Shown: piece by piece, positions 15,001-23,361 of the stretch | Position numbering within the stretch: the stretch's first letter is position 1 | Layout: every line of letters starts with the position of its first letter | Origin: Syngnathus acus | Taxonomy: Eukaryota; Chordata; Actinopteri; Syngnathiformes; Syngnathidae | Assembly: GCF_901709675.1 (NCBI RefSeq) | Contig: NC_051108.1 | Coordinates: 1,178,001-1,242,000, forward strand | Direction of reading: 5' to 3' | Length of the DNA stretch: 64,000 nucleotides | The notes under the pieces: model-generated | Told to the model about the DNA's origin: nothing | Seen by the model: the letters and a program-made list of their open reading frames with translations, nothing else | Database searches by the model: none | Translations under genes and position numbers: made by a program

Positions 15001-18000
15001 GGCGCGGCATCCATTATCTAGTTGTAGCAAATGGATATTAGCATTAGCCTGCGCTAACTTGCAAAGATGCAACTTTTAGAAGGAGCTCAAGTGTCAGCCT
15101 CACAAGAAGCCAAAAGTCTTGTAGCTGCCTGCAGCAGGCTCGCAAACGCGGCCATCGGGCAGCTCAAGGTTTTGTTTTTTTCCGGCTTCCCTCAAGGACA
15201 TCATCGCACAGAAGTCCGTTGCTATGCACATAAACACGACTGAAAAGAACAACAGATGAAAAGAAAAAGAAAAAAAAAGGCGGCGTGTCCCGAAGACAGA
15301 TGTGGTGGATCTACACGCGATACATGTTGACAGACACATGTCGCACATGCCAGATTTACATCGGGGGCCCGTCCCGCAAAAATCCTGTCAAGTCCCACTT
15401 GACACAATATCCAAAAATGACGTCACTGGAGGAATGTGAGTCACCGTGGCTCCTGGCAGAGCAGAAAAGAAAAGCGCTGCACTTTGTCTTTCCCTTTCAA
15501 AAGCGCAGATGCTGCTTGTCGGAACTTGACGAGCAGTTGGCAGCCCCGAAGGAATGCTCGTCTCGCTCCGTTGTTTATTGCCCTGACGTGCACCCTAGAC
15601 GGCTCGACGCGGCCGTGAGCGCCGCTTGACCCTCACGTGACCTTTCCGCACGCCGGCGGGTCAACATGTGGGCAAAACGTTAAGAGCGATGTGTGTGTGT
15701 GCGGAGATACGTTCGGGTTTAGTTTTCAGGGAGTGCGAACGGGCTGACACAAAAAAAAAAACATGCACAAAATCACTCAGCGCAGTGAAAACATGGAACA
15801 AGACAACCGAGTGTCCAGATGTGCGCAGTCAGCAGACACGCTACAGCATTTAAACTCAAGGTGCAGTACCGCGTTGTGCCACAAGGAAGAAGGTAAGACG
15901 GCTCACGTTTTTGCTGGATGTTGCGAAGCTCCTGCTCGATCCTCAGGCAGATGGACTGGGTCAGCTCCTTGGAGATCCTCTGGAAGGCGTCAAAGTCCTC
16001 CACGGTGTACACGTGCGTCTCAGCCGGGTCGTTGGCGATGGCCTCCAGCTCCGAGCGCACGGCGTCCTTCACGCCCACGGCGAAGATCTCCACGTCGGCG
16101 TCCCTCAGGTTGGTGGCGGGCTGCTGGAAGGCGTCCGAGGACTTGCCATCCGTGATGAGGATGGTGACGCGGGGAACGTTGTGCCGGGCGCCCTTGGCCA
16201 ACTGGAAGATCTTCTCCCTCACGTAGGTCATGGCTTTGCCCGTGTTGGTGGAGCCGCCGCGGTACGGGAAGGAGCGCACCGCCTTCTGAACGCCGCTCAG
16301 GTCCGAGTGAGTGTTGAGCAGAAACTCGGTGTGCGGGTCGCGGCTGTACTGGACCAAGCTGATCTGGACCTTGTTGGGCCCAATATCAAAGGTGTTGACC
16401 AGAACCTCCAGGAAGGCTCGCACTTTGGCGAAGTTGGCCAGGCCGATACTGTAGGACCCGTCCACCAGGAGAACCACGTCGGCTTGCACGTCCACGCCCA
16501 AGGAACACTCTGACCGGCGCCGGAACAAACGGACTCACGTGAAATCAACGCAAACGCCACAAAGGCAGCTCTCGTGAGCGGCGCTGCCTTGACTTATGAG
16601 TAGAACGTGTCCCGTGACTACGCTTGTAAGTCAAGAGGGGGACTCACCCACAGACACTTTGACGGGCTGCGTCCTCTGCATCAGGATGGCGGGCTGGCTA
16701 GGCGTCAGGCCTTTGAGCGCAAACAAGTTGATCTGGTACTCCGTGTCCGGGCTGAGGTCTCGGGCCGCCACCGAGGTTTGCGTACGGCCCACGTACAGCT
16801 CGTGGCGCTTGGCTCCCGCCGTCATGGGGATCATCTGCAACTTGTAGCCCGAAACGTCATCGCTAGAGGCGCTCCAGCGCAGCTTGATGGTCTTGGACGA
16901 CACCTCCTCCGCCTGAAGATTGGAGGCGGGCTCCACCGCTGGCGGGGAAGCACGGACGCCATCGTCACGGGCGCTTTGCAAACTTTAGGACGGACTTCAA
17001 ATTTCGACACTGACCTTCTTCCCCGCTGACGAGGGAACTGAGCTGCTCTTCCACGCCGGCGCACACCTGACTGACGAGGTCCTCGCGAATATCGCGGATG
17101 TCCACCGAGGCGGCCATGTTGAAGACGTGACTCCAGTAGGGAGCGGACGCCAGCGCCCTCATTTGCGCCTCGTCGGACCGCTGGAAGCCTGACAATTACA
17201 ATTTCAACACAAATGTCAAACATTTGAACGCTCAAATGACGATTTTCAGCAAAAGACTTGCTCGGCTGCCCTGGAAAAGGTGCGAACGTGAAAGCGAGCT
17301 CCCGCAATTAAGCTAAACGAGGTGCGAAAGCCTTCCTGATTGTTTTCACGTGTGTGCGTTGAGAGGTGAGGGCAGCCCTGTTGTTTTATCTCTTCCAGCT
17401 GAAGATGAGCCGAGTGTTGATCTCCCGTCGGTCGCCCCGGCGACACGGCCCTTTGTGTATCCGCGTCCGCTCGACGCGCGGAAAGTGTGACGCCGCTCGC
17501 ATTCCAGCTACGGCGCGGTAATGCCCAAGGAATCCGAGCGCGAAGGGGAGGGAAGAAGTGGAGGAGAGAAGGTAGCGCACGGCGGCGTACCCACGACAAA
17601 GACCTCCACGCCCTCGTTCTTCAGACGGCTGGCCGAACGTTGGGCCGAGTCGTCCCAGTTGCCGTCGTCGGTGAGGATCAGCGCCACTTTGGGGAAGGCC
17701 GTGCGGGAGCCCGCCGCCTCGCTCAAGGTGTTGCTCAGCAGGTAGTCCAGCGCGGCGCCTGAAGACAGCAAACATCAAATGAAGAAATCACGTCAAATTC
17801 TTTTTACAAACAAAGCTTGTTTTTTCGTTTTCTCTGCTTTTTGGTGTGAAACACTTTGTTGATGAGTCGCTGCCAACGACTGGCAAAACGATTCAACTTG
17901 AGGTGGCGAAGGAACTTGCGACATATTTCTTTTCTCCCATTGACTCGCTGCTTTCGATTTACTCATTAGTCAAAACCAAGGCTGTGCCAATAAGTGTGTG

Positions 18001-21000
18001 TGTGTGTCTGTGTGTGCCCAAGTGCAAAACCAGATGCGGAACATATTGCTGACCTACTTCTTCTCCTTTCAAGACAGTTCATAAATGGAAAGGGAACTCC
18101 ATGCACTGACTGGACACTACATTAGGCACACCACCAAGATCCAACAACGTCATTGCTCCGCCCCCATCGCATAACCGATTTTTAAAGAAAGTTTGTAATC
18201 CGCACCTGTCCTGGCGTGGCCATCGCGGATGTCCAGCGCTCCGATGGCTCGCAAGAGGGCAGGTCGGCTCATGTGTCGGTCCAGCGAGAAACCGGCGGGC
18301 CCGGCGCCGCCGTACTGGAGCACGGCCACTCGGGTCTTGTCCGGGCCGATCTGGAAGGCGCCGGCCACGGCTGCCGCCAGCCCGCGTGCGTTTTTGAAGG
18401 CGGCCGGGTCTGAGGCCCAGGACCCGGCCAGCAGGACGGCCACGTCCGCCACCGCGCTCACGGGACATTCTGCAGAGAAAACACGCACGCTTGAGGAACC
18501 GCCTGAGGAACCTTTGCGGCTACCAACCTTCAGCAACTTACTTGCGGTATTTGCGTCCGGTCTTCTCAAAGGTCCTCCTCCGGACTCGACTGCGAGGACA
18601 GATGAAACAAGTTGACGTGACGATGTGGTGGAAAGAGCAGGACGAGATGTTTGGGCCAACTCACTGGTGATCTGTCCCGAGGCGGGAAGACTCTCTTGCG
18701 CTCCGGCGTAGGCGTAGATACTGACTTCGTATTCCACGTCTTGACTGAGCTCCGAGATGGTCGTGGACGTGGCTGACGGTGCCAGCGCAAATTCTCGTAC
18801 GAGTTCTCCTAAAAAAAAAAAAATGTTACAAATGTCTTTATTGACAATAAAATGAAGATTTAACCTCGAAGGTTTTGAAGGCGGTGACTTTAGATCCTTG
18901 ACATTCTGTCCTTAATGACAAAATGAACATATTGCTCGTAATGATTTATCATTTTTTTGGCTCCAATGTTTCTATTGGCAGTTTAAATGTAGACGACTGA
19001 AGCGTGTAATGTTAAATTAAAAGGAAACAAAGGTAATTCTGCCTTTGCTGTGATCCCAATGATAATTCAAGCTGTGATATGTTTGAATGCTGTCAAATGA
19101 AAATGATTTAAGGTGACTTTGATGTGTCGCTTGAGGCCAAAAGGCGTTGTGGGGAAAAGAAAAAAAAAAAAAAAAAGGGTTGGGCAGTGGAATTGCTTTT
19201 CCCTGGAGGCGTGCGGAATAATGCTTTGCTTGTGTGTGCGTGGCGGCCTAATTGCAGGGTGCGTCCCGCTCATTAGTGCGGCGCGCGGTGAAGGCGGGAC
19301 GGGGCGAGGACGGGACAGGACGGGACGGCCCACCTGTGTCAGAAGTCACGTGTATCCTGTAGCCATCAAGGTGCGAGCGCGGCCTTTTCCACGACATCTG
19401 CACCGTCCGCTCGTCGGCGATGTGAAAGGTCAAATCGGACGGCGGCTCCACTGCGCACAAAAAGAGCAAAACAAAAACGTGTTGAGGAAGGCACACGCGC
19501 GGGTTGTGTACTTTTGTGTTGTTAGTCGGCATTCCGGGAGGTGACAGGCGGCTAGAGCAAAGAAAGGCCAACATCAATATGAGCAATTTGGGCTAAAGCA
19601 GGGGTGTCCAACATATGGCACGTGGGCCATGAGCGGACCGCTGTTTGCAATCAAGCGGTCCGCGGCACCTCCCTCAATTTGCCCGTTTAGTTCTGATCTT
19701 AGTCTGGGTTTTGTATTTACGTGACTGTCTCATAAATAAAAAGCAAGTCTGGCTCTCCAACAGTATTTCCTGCATGCAGCTGTCAAGCAAAACTTTGGAC
19801 ACCCCTGCTGTGTGATGAGACGTTGAGGCTTTTCTTTGCCGTCACACATGAAAATGGTTACAAGGTGTTTTCATGTTTTCAGAACGGACATCAATCCAAC
19901 ACTTTTGAGTTGAATTGACCAACTGGCACGTTGGTCCGCGTCCGTCCGGACGCCTTCTGCCACGACCGCTACGACAAGGAGCAGAACTGTTCTTGGTGAG
20001 GGGGGGGGGTAAACGTGTCTTTTTGTGAGCAAACACACAACACAAATGTATGTGATGACAACACGACACGTGTACATGACAAGTTGCAGGCTACAACTTG
20101 GGAGACAAAAAGGCTCATGTACACAAAGACCCCGTGTTCTTTGTGGAATATTTTAAGGGGATATTCTTCAGGTTGGCGTGGAACGTACGCACGCGCGTGA
20201 CTAGCTAGCTACTTTGTTTTTTATAACACTTTTTAAATCTCTCCTAAAACGACGACAATTATGACTCTAGAATGTGAGCTAGCAAATAAACGATCTAGCG
20301 GCTAATGAAACTTCACAAATGCAACATTCCACACTTAGCATTAGCAACATGCTAGTAGACAAATACACAATAAAAAGGCAGTCAAGTCTTAGCTTTTTGC
20401 AAGTAAAAGTCTAAAAAAAAAAAACTGTTCTAGAATGAATTCCATTACGTTTTCGCTTTTTTTTTTGTCCAGCGCCAACCGCAGCAGGTGAAGAATATCC
20501 CAGCAAAATATTGTCGTGAAGTCCGGACGGAGGTGCGGACTTGACCGGGAAGGTGACACGACGGCACGGGACGATGCGGAGGAAGCACCAACCTGACCAG
20601 TTGCTTCTGCTTCCCGGGATAAAAAAAGCAAAATTGTCCAGAAGACGCACGCCGCTTGTCCGCAGGCTGTTTATTGTCTCTTTCGAGCTATTCCGTCACA
20701 CCATCGTGAGGATGAACACTTAGGCCTACTACGCTACTTCATGTTTCTTCATTCTGCTCACACTTGGGGGGAGAAATAATATTCGGGTGGCATTTGGTGG
20801 AAAAAATGTTGATGAAGCGCAGCAGTATTGTCGAGTGTATTTCGCGCACGGATGGAGTTTATTAGCCGAGGCCGCGGGAGGTCAGACAGAACAGGCGCTT
20901 TTTCTTTTTCCTGCTCATTCTCTCCTGAAGGACACTTTGGGAGAAAATAAGCAGACTGATTTTTGTTCCCCCCCTGTTGGTGTTCAACTTGTGGAAAAAG

Positions 21001-21630
21001 ATGAGTCGAAGTCATATTTAGTCTTCGCGTTCCATGAGGAGAAATCACCCGGCAGGAAAATTGGCTGCTCGCCTGACGGCCACTTTTCTTTTTTTTTTTT
21101 TCCCCACCCGCTGTTTTTCTTTTCTTCGTTTTCTTTTTGCACAGGCTCCACAGAGACTCTGCGCCAGTGCGCCTCTCAGTGGCCACGTGGAGAATTGCAC
21201 ACTGGAAGAGGGCAGACAGTTTTTCTATCTGTCGGTTGCAACTTGTCTTGTACGATAAAAAATATTAAGCATCAGATTCATAAACGATAAGCAGCATCAA
21301 ATACAAACAGAGCATCACTTCAACATTTTTAGCAGACAATTCATTAATGACATTTGGAATATGAACAGCATGTTTTTTTTTTTAAAGATCAGCAAACTTA
21401 AGATGAGAAAACATCAGTAAAAAAACAAACATATTTCAATCACACACGCATTCTCACACCAACTCACTTGAATGATCGCTTTCTTTAGTTCACAACAACG
21501 CCAAGAGACACAGAGGTGAAAGGTCAAGGGGGGAAGAGGAGGAGGGGGAGGTCTTACCTTGGTCCTGGGCCGAAGAGGCGAGCACCAGCGCCAGCAGCGC
21601 CGCGGCCACCAGAGGCAGCCCACTCTTCAT
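1..21630 (-). CDS. col12a1: collagen type XII alpha-1 chain, 5' two thirds (partial)
   Basis: Collagen XII is a secreted FACIT collagen that decorates collagen I fibrils in tendon, ligament, skin and fin matrix. Read on the minus strand from 21630, the gene encodes a signal peptide, FN3-1, vWA1, FN3-2, vWA2, five FN3 modules, vWA3, and then at least twelve more FN3 modules down to about 320. This FN3/vWA order is diagnostic of collagen XII rather than XIV (two vWA) or VII (single FN3 block between two vWA). Most FN3 modules are split over two exons of about 130-150 bp. The gene is open at the left edge: vWA4, TSPN and triple helix lie outside, and bases 1-310 are intron. cox7a2 directly upstream matches the human COX7A2-COL12A1 neighbourhood. 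Odd features are a degenerate vWA1 metal site, one FN3 fewer than human between vWA2 and vWA3, and an FN3 expansion after vWA3. Which teleost paralogue (a or b) this is cannot be told from the window. Confidence 0.93.
318..3460 (-). repeat. col12a1: col12a1 tandem array of seven near-identical FN3 modules (13-19)
   Basis: Seven consecutive two-exon FN3 units are spaced about 390-540 bp apart. First halves start near 3455, 3002, 2610, 2142, 1702, 1162 and 653 and share the opening (E/G)PLGGV(R/K)NLQV, then TxSTLxVRWxPAEGNVRxY. Second halves share EQVSxxTTSTVL, [18 protein letters not shown] and end in xENGKT. Intron positions are the same in every unit, so they arose by tandem duplication of one exon pair. 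Human collagen XII has about five FN3 modules from this position to vWA4, only one of them of the TVRNL type. The array may continue past base 1. Confidence 0.8.
3530..7420 (-). other. col12a1: col12a1 FN3 modules 8-12
   Basis: Five two-exon FN3 modules correspond one to one with the first five human modules after vWA3. Their first-half openings are [20 protein letters not shown] (about 7270-7415), [20 protein letters not shown] (6125-6275), [20 protein letters not shown] (5398-5540), [20 protein letters not shown] (4610-4750) and [20 protein letters not shown] (3740-3880). Second halves lie near 6600-6735, 5920-6055, 4850-4990, 4410-4540 and 3530-3662. A tiny linker exon (VLKAADG, about 4236-4256) precedes module 12, as a short linker does in human. 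Confidence 0.75.
8137..8945 (-). other. col12a1: col12a1 vWA3 domain (four exons)
   Basis: Exons near 8790-8945, 8600-8716, 8355-8518 and 8143-8287 encode a complete vWA domain. The MIDAS is intact: [24 protein letters not shown] and [12 protein letters not shown]. The domain closes with [16 protein letters not shown], matching the end of human vWA3. It is separated from FN3-8 by about 700 bp of intron. Confidence 0.85.
9880..14372 (-). other. col12a1: col12a1 five FN3 modules between vWA2 and vWA3
   Basis: The modules are near 14095-14370 ([20 protein letters not shown]), 13740-14020 ([20 protein letters not shown]), 11180-11450 ([19 protein letters not shown]), 10830-11100 ([19 protein letters not shown]) and 10505-10700 plus the second half at 9880-10030 ([16 protein letters not shown]). 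Human collagen XII has six here. By alignment of module openings the third (human VRGNPRDL type) has no counterpart, and its place is a 2.3-kb intron (11460-13735). The last module, with the Pro-rich [10 protein letters not shown] linker, leads into vWA3. Confidence 0.75.
11460..13735 (-). other. long col12a1 intron, no coding content seen
   Basis: This 2.3-kb intron lies between FN3 modules. I find no FN3-like translation on the minus strand. It holds AT-rich low-complexity DNA, a short CCG run near 11985-12003 and scattered homopolymers. Confidence 0.6.
14461..14953. mobile_element. non-autonomous DNA element with perfect terminal inverted repeats (MITE)
   Basis: The first 25 bases (14461-14485) are the exact reverse complement of the last 25 (14929-14953). 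Each begins CCGTTTTTTTCCATG from the outside. Both ends abut TA, the target duplication of Tc1/mariner-superfamily elements. The motif TGCGYATTATACATGG recurs inside the element near 14520, 14855, 14910 and 14931 and inverted at the left end. There is no transposase reading frame, so the 493-bp element is non-autonomous. It sits in a col12a1 intron just upstream of the FN3-3 exon. Superfamily assignment is inference from the TA. Confidence 0.75.
15907..16509 (-). other. col12a1: col12a1 vWA2 domain in one exon
   Basis: One 603-bp exon, bounded by CAG at 16510-16512 and a GTGAGC donor below 15907, encodes the whole second vWA domain. The MIDAS is intact: DGSYS near the start, Thr in [10 protein letters not shown], and Asp in [12 protein letters not shown]. 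The domain ends in [20 protein letters not shown], nearly identical to human vWA2. It is the best conserved part of the gene and the firmest anchor for the collagen XII call. Confidence 0.9.
16640..16945 (-). other. col12a1: col12a1 FN3-2 module
   Basis: A single exon encodes [20 protein letters not shown] and then [13 protein letters not shown] and [16 protein letters not shown]. It corresponds to the human FN3 module between vWA1 and vWA2, including the conserved MTAG segment. It ends at a GTGAGT donor that joins in phase to the vWA2 exon to restore Glu-Cys. Confidence 0.8.
17020..18471 (-). other. col12a1: col12a1 vWA1 domain with degenerate MIDAS
   Basis: Three exons (about 18205-18471, 17596-17760 and 17020-17190) encode the first von Willebrand A domain. 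It is recognisable by [23 protein letters not shown], the strand [16 protein letters not shown] and the closing [17 protein letters not shown], which is almost the human sequence. The metal-ion site normally reads DxSxS (DGSWS in human vWA1). Here it reads AGSWA, so the coordinating Asp and second Ser are gone. vWA2 and vWA3 of the same gene are intact. Confidence 0.75.
18660..19452 (-). other. col12a1: col12a1 FN3-1 module (two exons)
   Basis: The first exon, about 19335-19452, opens with [20 protein letters not shown], close to the start of human collagen XII FN3-1. The second, about 18660-18810, carries the C-terminal half with the FN3 hallmark [12 protein letters not shown]. The 500-bp intron between them has no recognisable content. 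A short Pro/Gly-rich linker exon near 18543-18592 joins this module to vWA1. Confidence 0.75.
19599..19807. mobile_element. hAT-like MITE with 13-bp terminal inverted repeats
   Basis: The 209-bp element begins CAGGGGTGTCCAA and ends with its exact reverse complement. CAG-G starts of this kind are typical of hAT-derived non-autonomous elements. I see no clear 8-bp target duplication, so the class is tentative. It lies in the second col12a1 intron and has no coding capacity. Confidence 0.6.
19810..21555 (-). other. col12a1 intron 1 remainder, nothing else recognised
   Basis: This is intron sequence between the signal-peptide exon and FN3-1. It is AT-rich with T and A runs near 20411, 20461 and 21087. 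Short reading frames occur on both strands but show no domain, codon bias or splice context. Confidence 0.6.
21557..21630 (-). other. col12a1: col12a1 first coding exon: signal peptide
   Basis: The exon starts at ATG 21630 and ends at a GTAAG donor below 21557. It encodes [20 protein letters not shown] followed by AQDQ, a classical secretion signal with a basic N-region, an Ala/Leu core and a small-residue cleavage site. The human protein begins similarly with a short leader directly before the first FN3 module. The next coding exon is about 2.1 kb away (19452), so this intron is one of the longest in the gene. Confidence 0.8.
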
Positions 21631-21774
21631 TTTGGCTTCCTGTGGCTCACCACAGCTCGGACGACGGCTGCCAACAGCACCGCCGCCACCGCCACCGCCG
21701 AGATGATGACGACCACCGCGACATGTGAGGAGGAGGAGGAAGACCAGGGCGACGTGTGAGAACGCAGGAGATGC

Positions 21775-22065
21775 TGCCGCAAGAGCGCAAAGGGGGAGAA
21801 GGGGAAAGAGGCGCACAAGGAGGTATAGGAAAGGAAAGATGAGGAGGCGGAAATGAGGAACGAGAACAAAACGGGCGAGAAAAGAGGAGAAACGAGGAGG
21901 CGCTTTGAGAAAAAAGAAAGAAGGAGAAAATGAGGAGGACGGAGGAAGACGAGGGCTGGAAGGAGAAGGAGGAGGGATGAGGAAAGAACGAGACTCAGGA
22001 GGTAATTGCAGGAAGGAGAAAGAGAAGGTGTAGGAAACGAGAGAAGGGAGGTATGGAAAACAGGA
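21775..22065 (+). repeat. polypurine tract upstream of the col12a1 start
   Basis: About 290 bases on the plus strand are almost entirely A and G in GGAGGA, GAAAG and AGGAAG patterns. Shorter purine-rich blocks follow at 22170-22265 and 22503-22590. On the minus strand (col12a1 sense) these are polypyrimidine. The tract lies in the probable 5' UTR or first intron of col12a1. It is simple-sequence derived, with no coding interpretation. Confidence 0.7.
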
Positions 22066-22680
22066 GTACGACAGGACCGTCCAAAATCCAGCATCTTATT
22101 TGATCATCTGAAAATATCTTTAGGCATTATTTTCTTATCTTCCCAAATCCCCCAAAAAGAGCATTGTGCCTGAGTGGAGGAAGAATAAACTGGGGAAGCA
22201 AGAAGTAAAAAGAGCAAGGAAGGAAGGAAGCAAGGGAGGAAGCAATGAAGGAAGGGCAGAAGAGAAATTCTGTGTACCTGCGCGCGGACGTCAAATGAAA
22301 TATTTGAAGTGGGCAACTTTTCGACAAGAGCTGACACAACTTTGCCCTGCGCGAGAGACGAAGAGCAGCGGGAAGAAAAGAAGAAAAAAGAAAAGTCGGC
22401 GGACGTGGAATTAGCAAACGTCATCACATGCAGACATATGGGAAAACGTCATCAATGACTAACGGTGAAGATGTGTCACCAACCTGAAGTTCGGTCTCCA
22501 ACTTTTCACCCACCGAGAAGAGGAGGAAGATGATGATAATGATGAAGAAGAAGAAGGAGGGGGGAGGAGAAGAAGGAAGGGGAGCTCGTGCGCTTCTCGG
22601 AGGTGTTCCGAGCTTCTGGTCGCAACTCGGCGGGCGTCGTCGAATTTTCCTCCAAGTGGGCCGAGCCTCCCCTCCGCGCC

Positions 22681-22690
22681 CTATTTAAAA
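22681..22690 (-). promoter_or_regulatory. col12a1: candidate TATA-like element of col12a1
   Basis: On the minus strand this reads TTTTAAATAG, in a GC-rich stretch about 1.05 kb upstream of the col12a1 start codon. A 5' UTR exon and intron would have to separate it from the signal-peptide exon; a plausible acceptor (CCACAG) lies nine bases before the ATG. Position and composition fit a core promoter, but no transcript supports it. Confidence 0.4.
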
Positions 22691-23361
22691 GGGGGAGGGG
22701 GGTTAAGGGGGCCGGTTTGCCCACCCAGCGGACCACAAACACCAAAGTCACTCTAGGAAACTTTGAGACGTCTCACATGCGCTCATTGTTTTGTGCCGAT
22801 TCAGCACATCAAGCCAATTACTTCCTCTACTCACAAAAAATATAAATCAAAATTCATTCATCAAGACTTGTAAGTGGTCACCTTGTCAAGAGAAAACCTT
22901 CACGTGGTCGACAAAGGTTCGAGTCAGGACGAATAATTGCGCCAGTCTACGCGATGGCGCCCTCTCGTGGCCACCGCCAGAAGCGCCGCGAGGGGCTGCC
23001 AACTTCGTCTGCAGGACTTGACGACGGTTCCGGGATGTCTCCACCAGCAGGAAATATGGAATGAGGCCTCCACGTTCCTTCCGGGGACCCACTTGACGTT
23101 GCTTGTTAAGCATCCGCAAACATTTACCAGGGGGGGGGGGGGGGAAAAAGCACCTCTTGCATAATGCTCAAGGCAACTAATGGAATCAGCATTGTCAGGA
23201 AAAAAAGAAAATCGAATCAAAAGACAGCAAGCGGCAGCAGTTGGCTCATGAGACGTTTAATTGATCTCGCACAGAAATAAATATTGATCCCATGAACATG
23301 ACAGGAACAACATGACTATCATCGTTATCACACTCAACAGGACGTGAAGGTGGAGTCCAGC
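22691..23361. other. intergenic col12a1-cox7a2
   Basis: This gap lies between the putative col12a1 promoter and the cox7a2 stop. It includes a G homopolymer near 23130-23143 and the probable cox7a2 3' UTR. TTTATT-type complements of polyadenylation signals near 23275-23285 would serve the minus-strand gene. Nothing else is recognised. Confidence 0.55.

Noticed and set aside
20758-21290. Overlapping 140-170 codon frames on both strands in col12a1 intron 1
   Set aside because: Low-complexity, no splice context and no similarity to known families.
1-21630. Collagen XIV or VII as the identity of the FN3/vWA gene
   Set aside because: Three vWA domains separated by FN3 blocks before the window edge, and cox7a2 as upstream neighbour, fit collagen XII only.
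21627-22094. 155-codon minus-strand frame, Leu/Ser-rich with a Val/Ala membrane-like helix, whose stop overlaps the col12a1 ATG as ATGA
   Set aside because: Its hydrophobicity is a by-product of the polypyrimidine strand; there is no family resemblance, and a splice acceptor separates it from the col12a1 ATG context.
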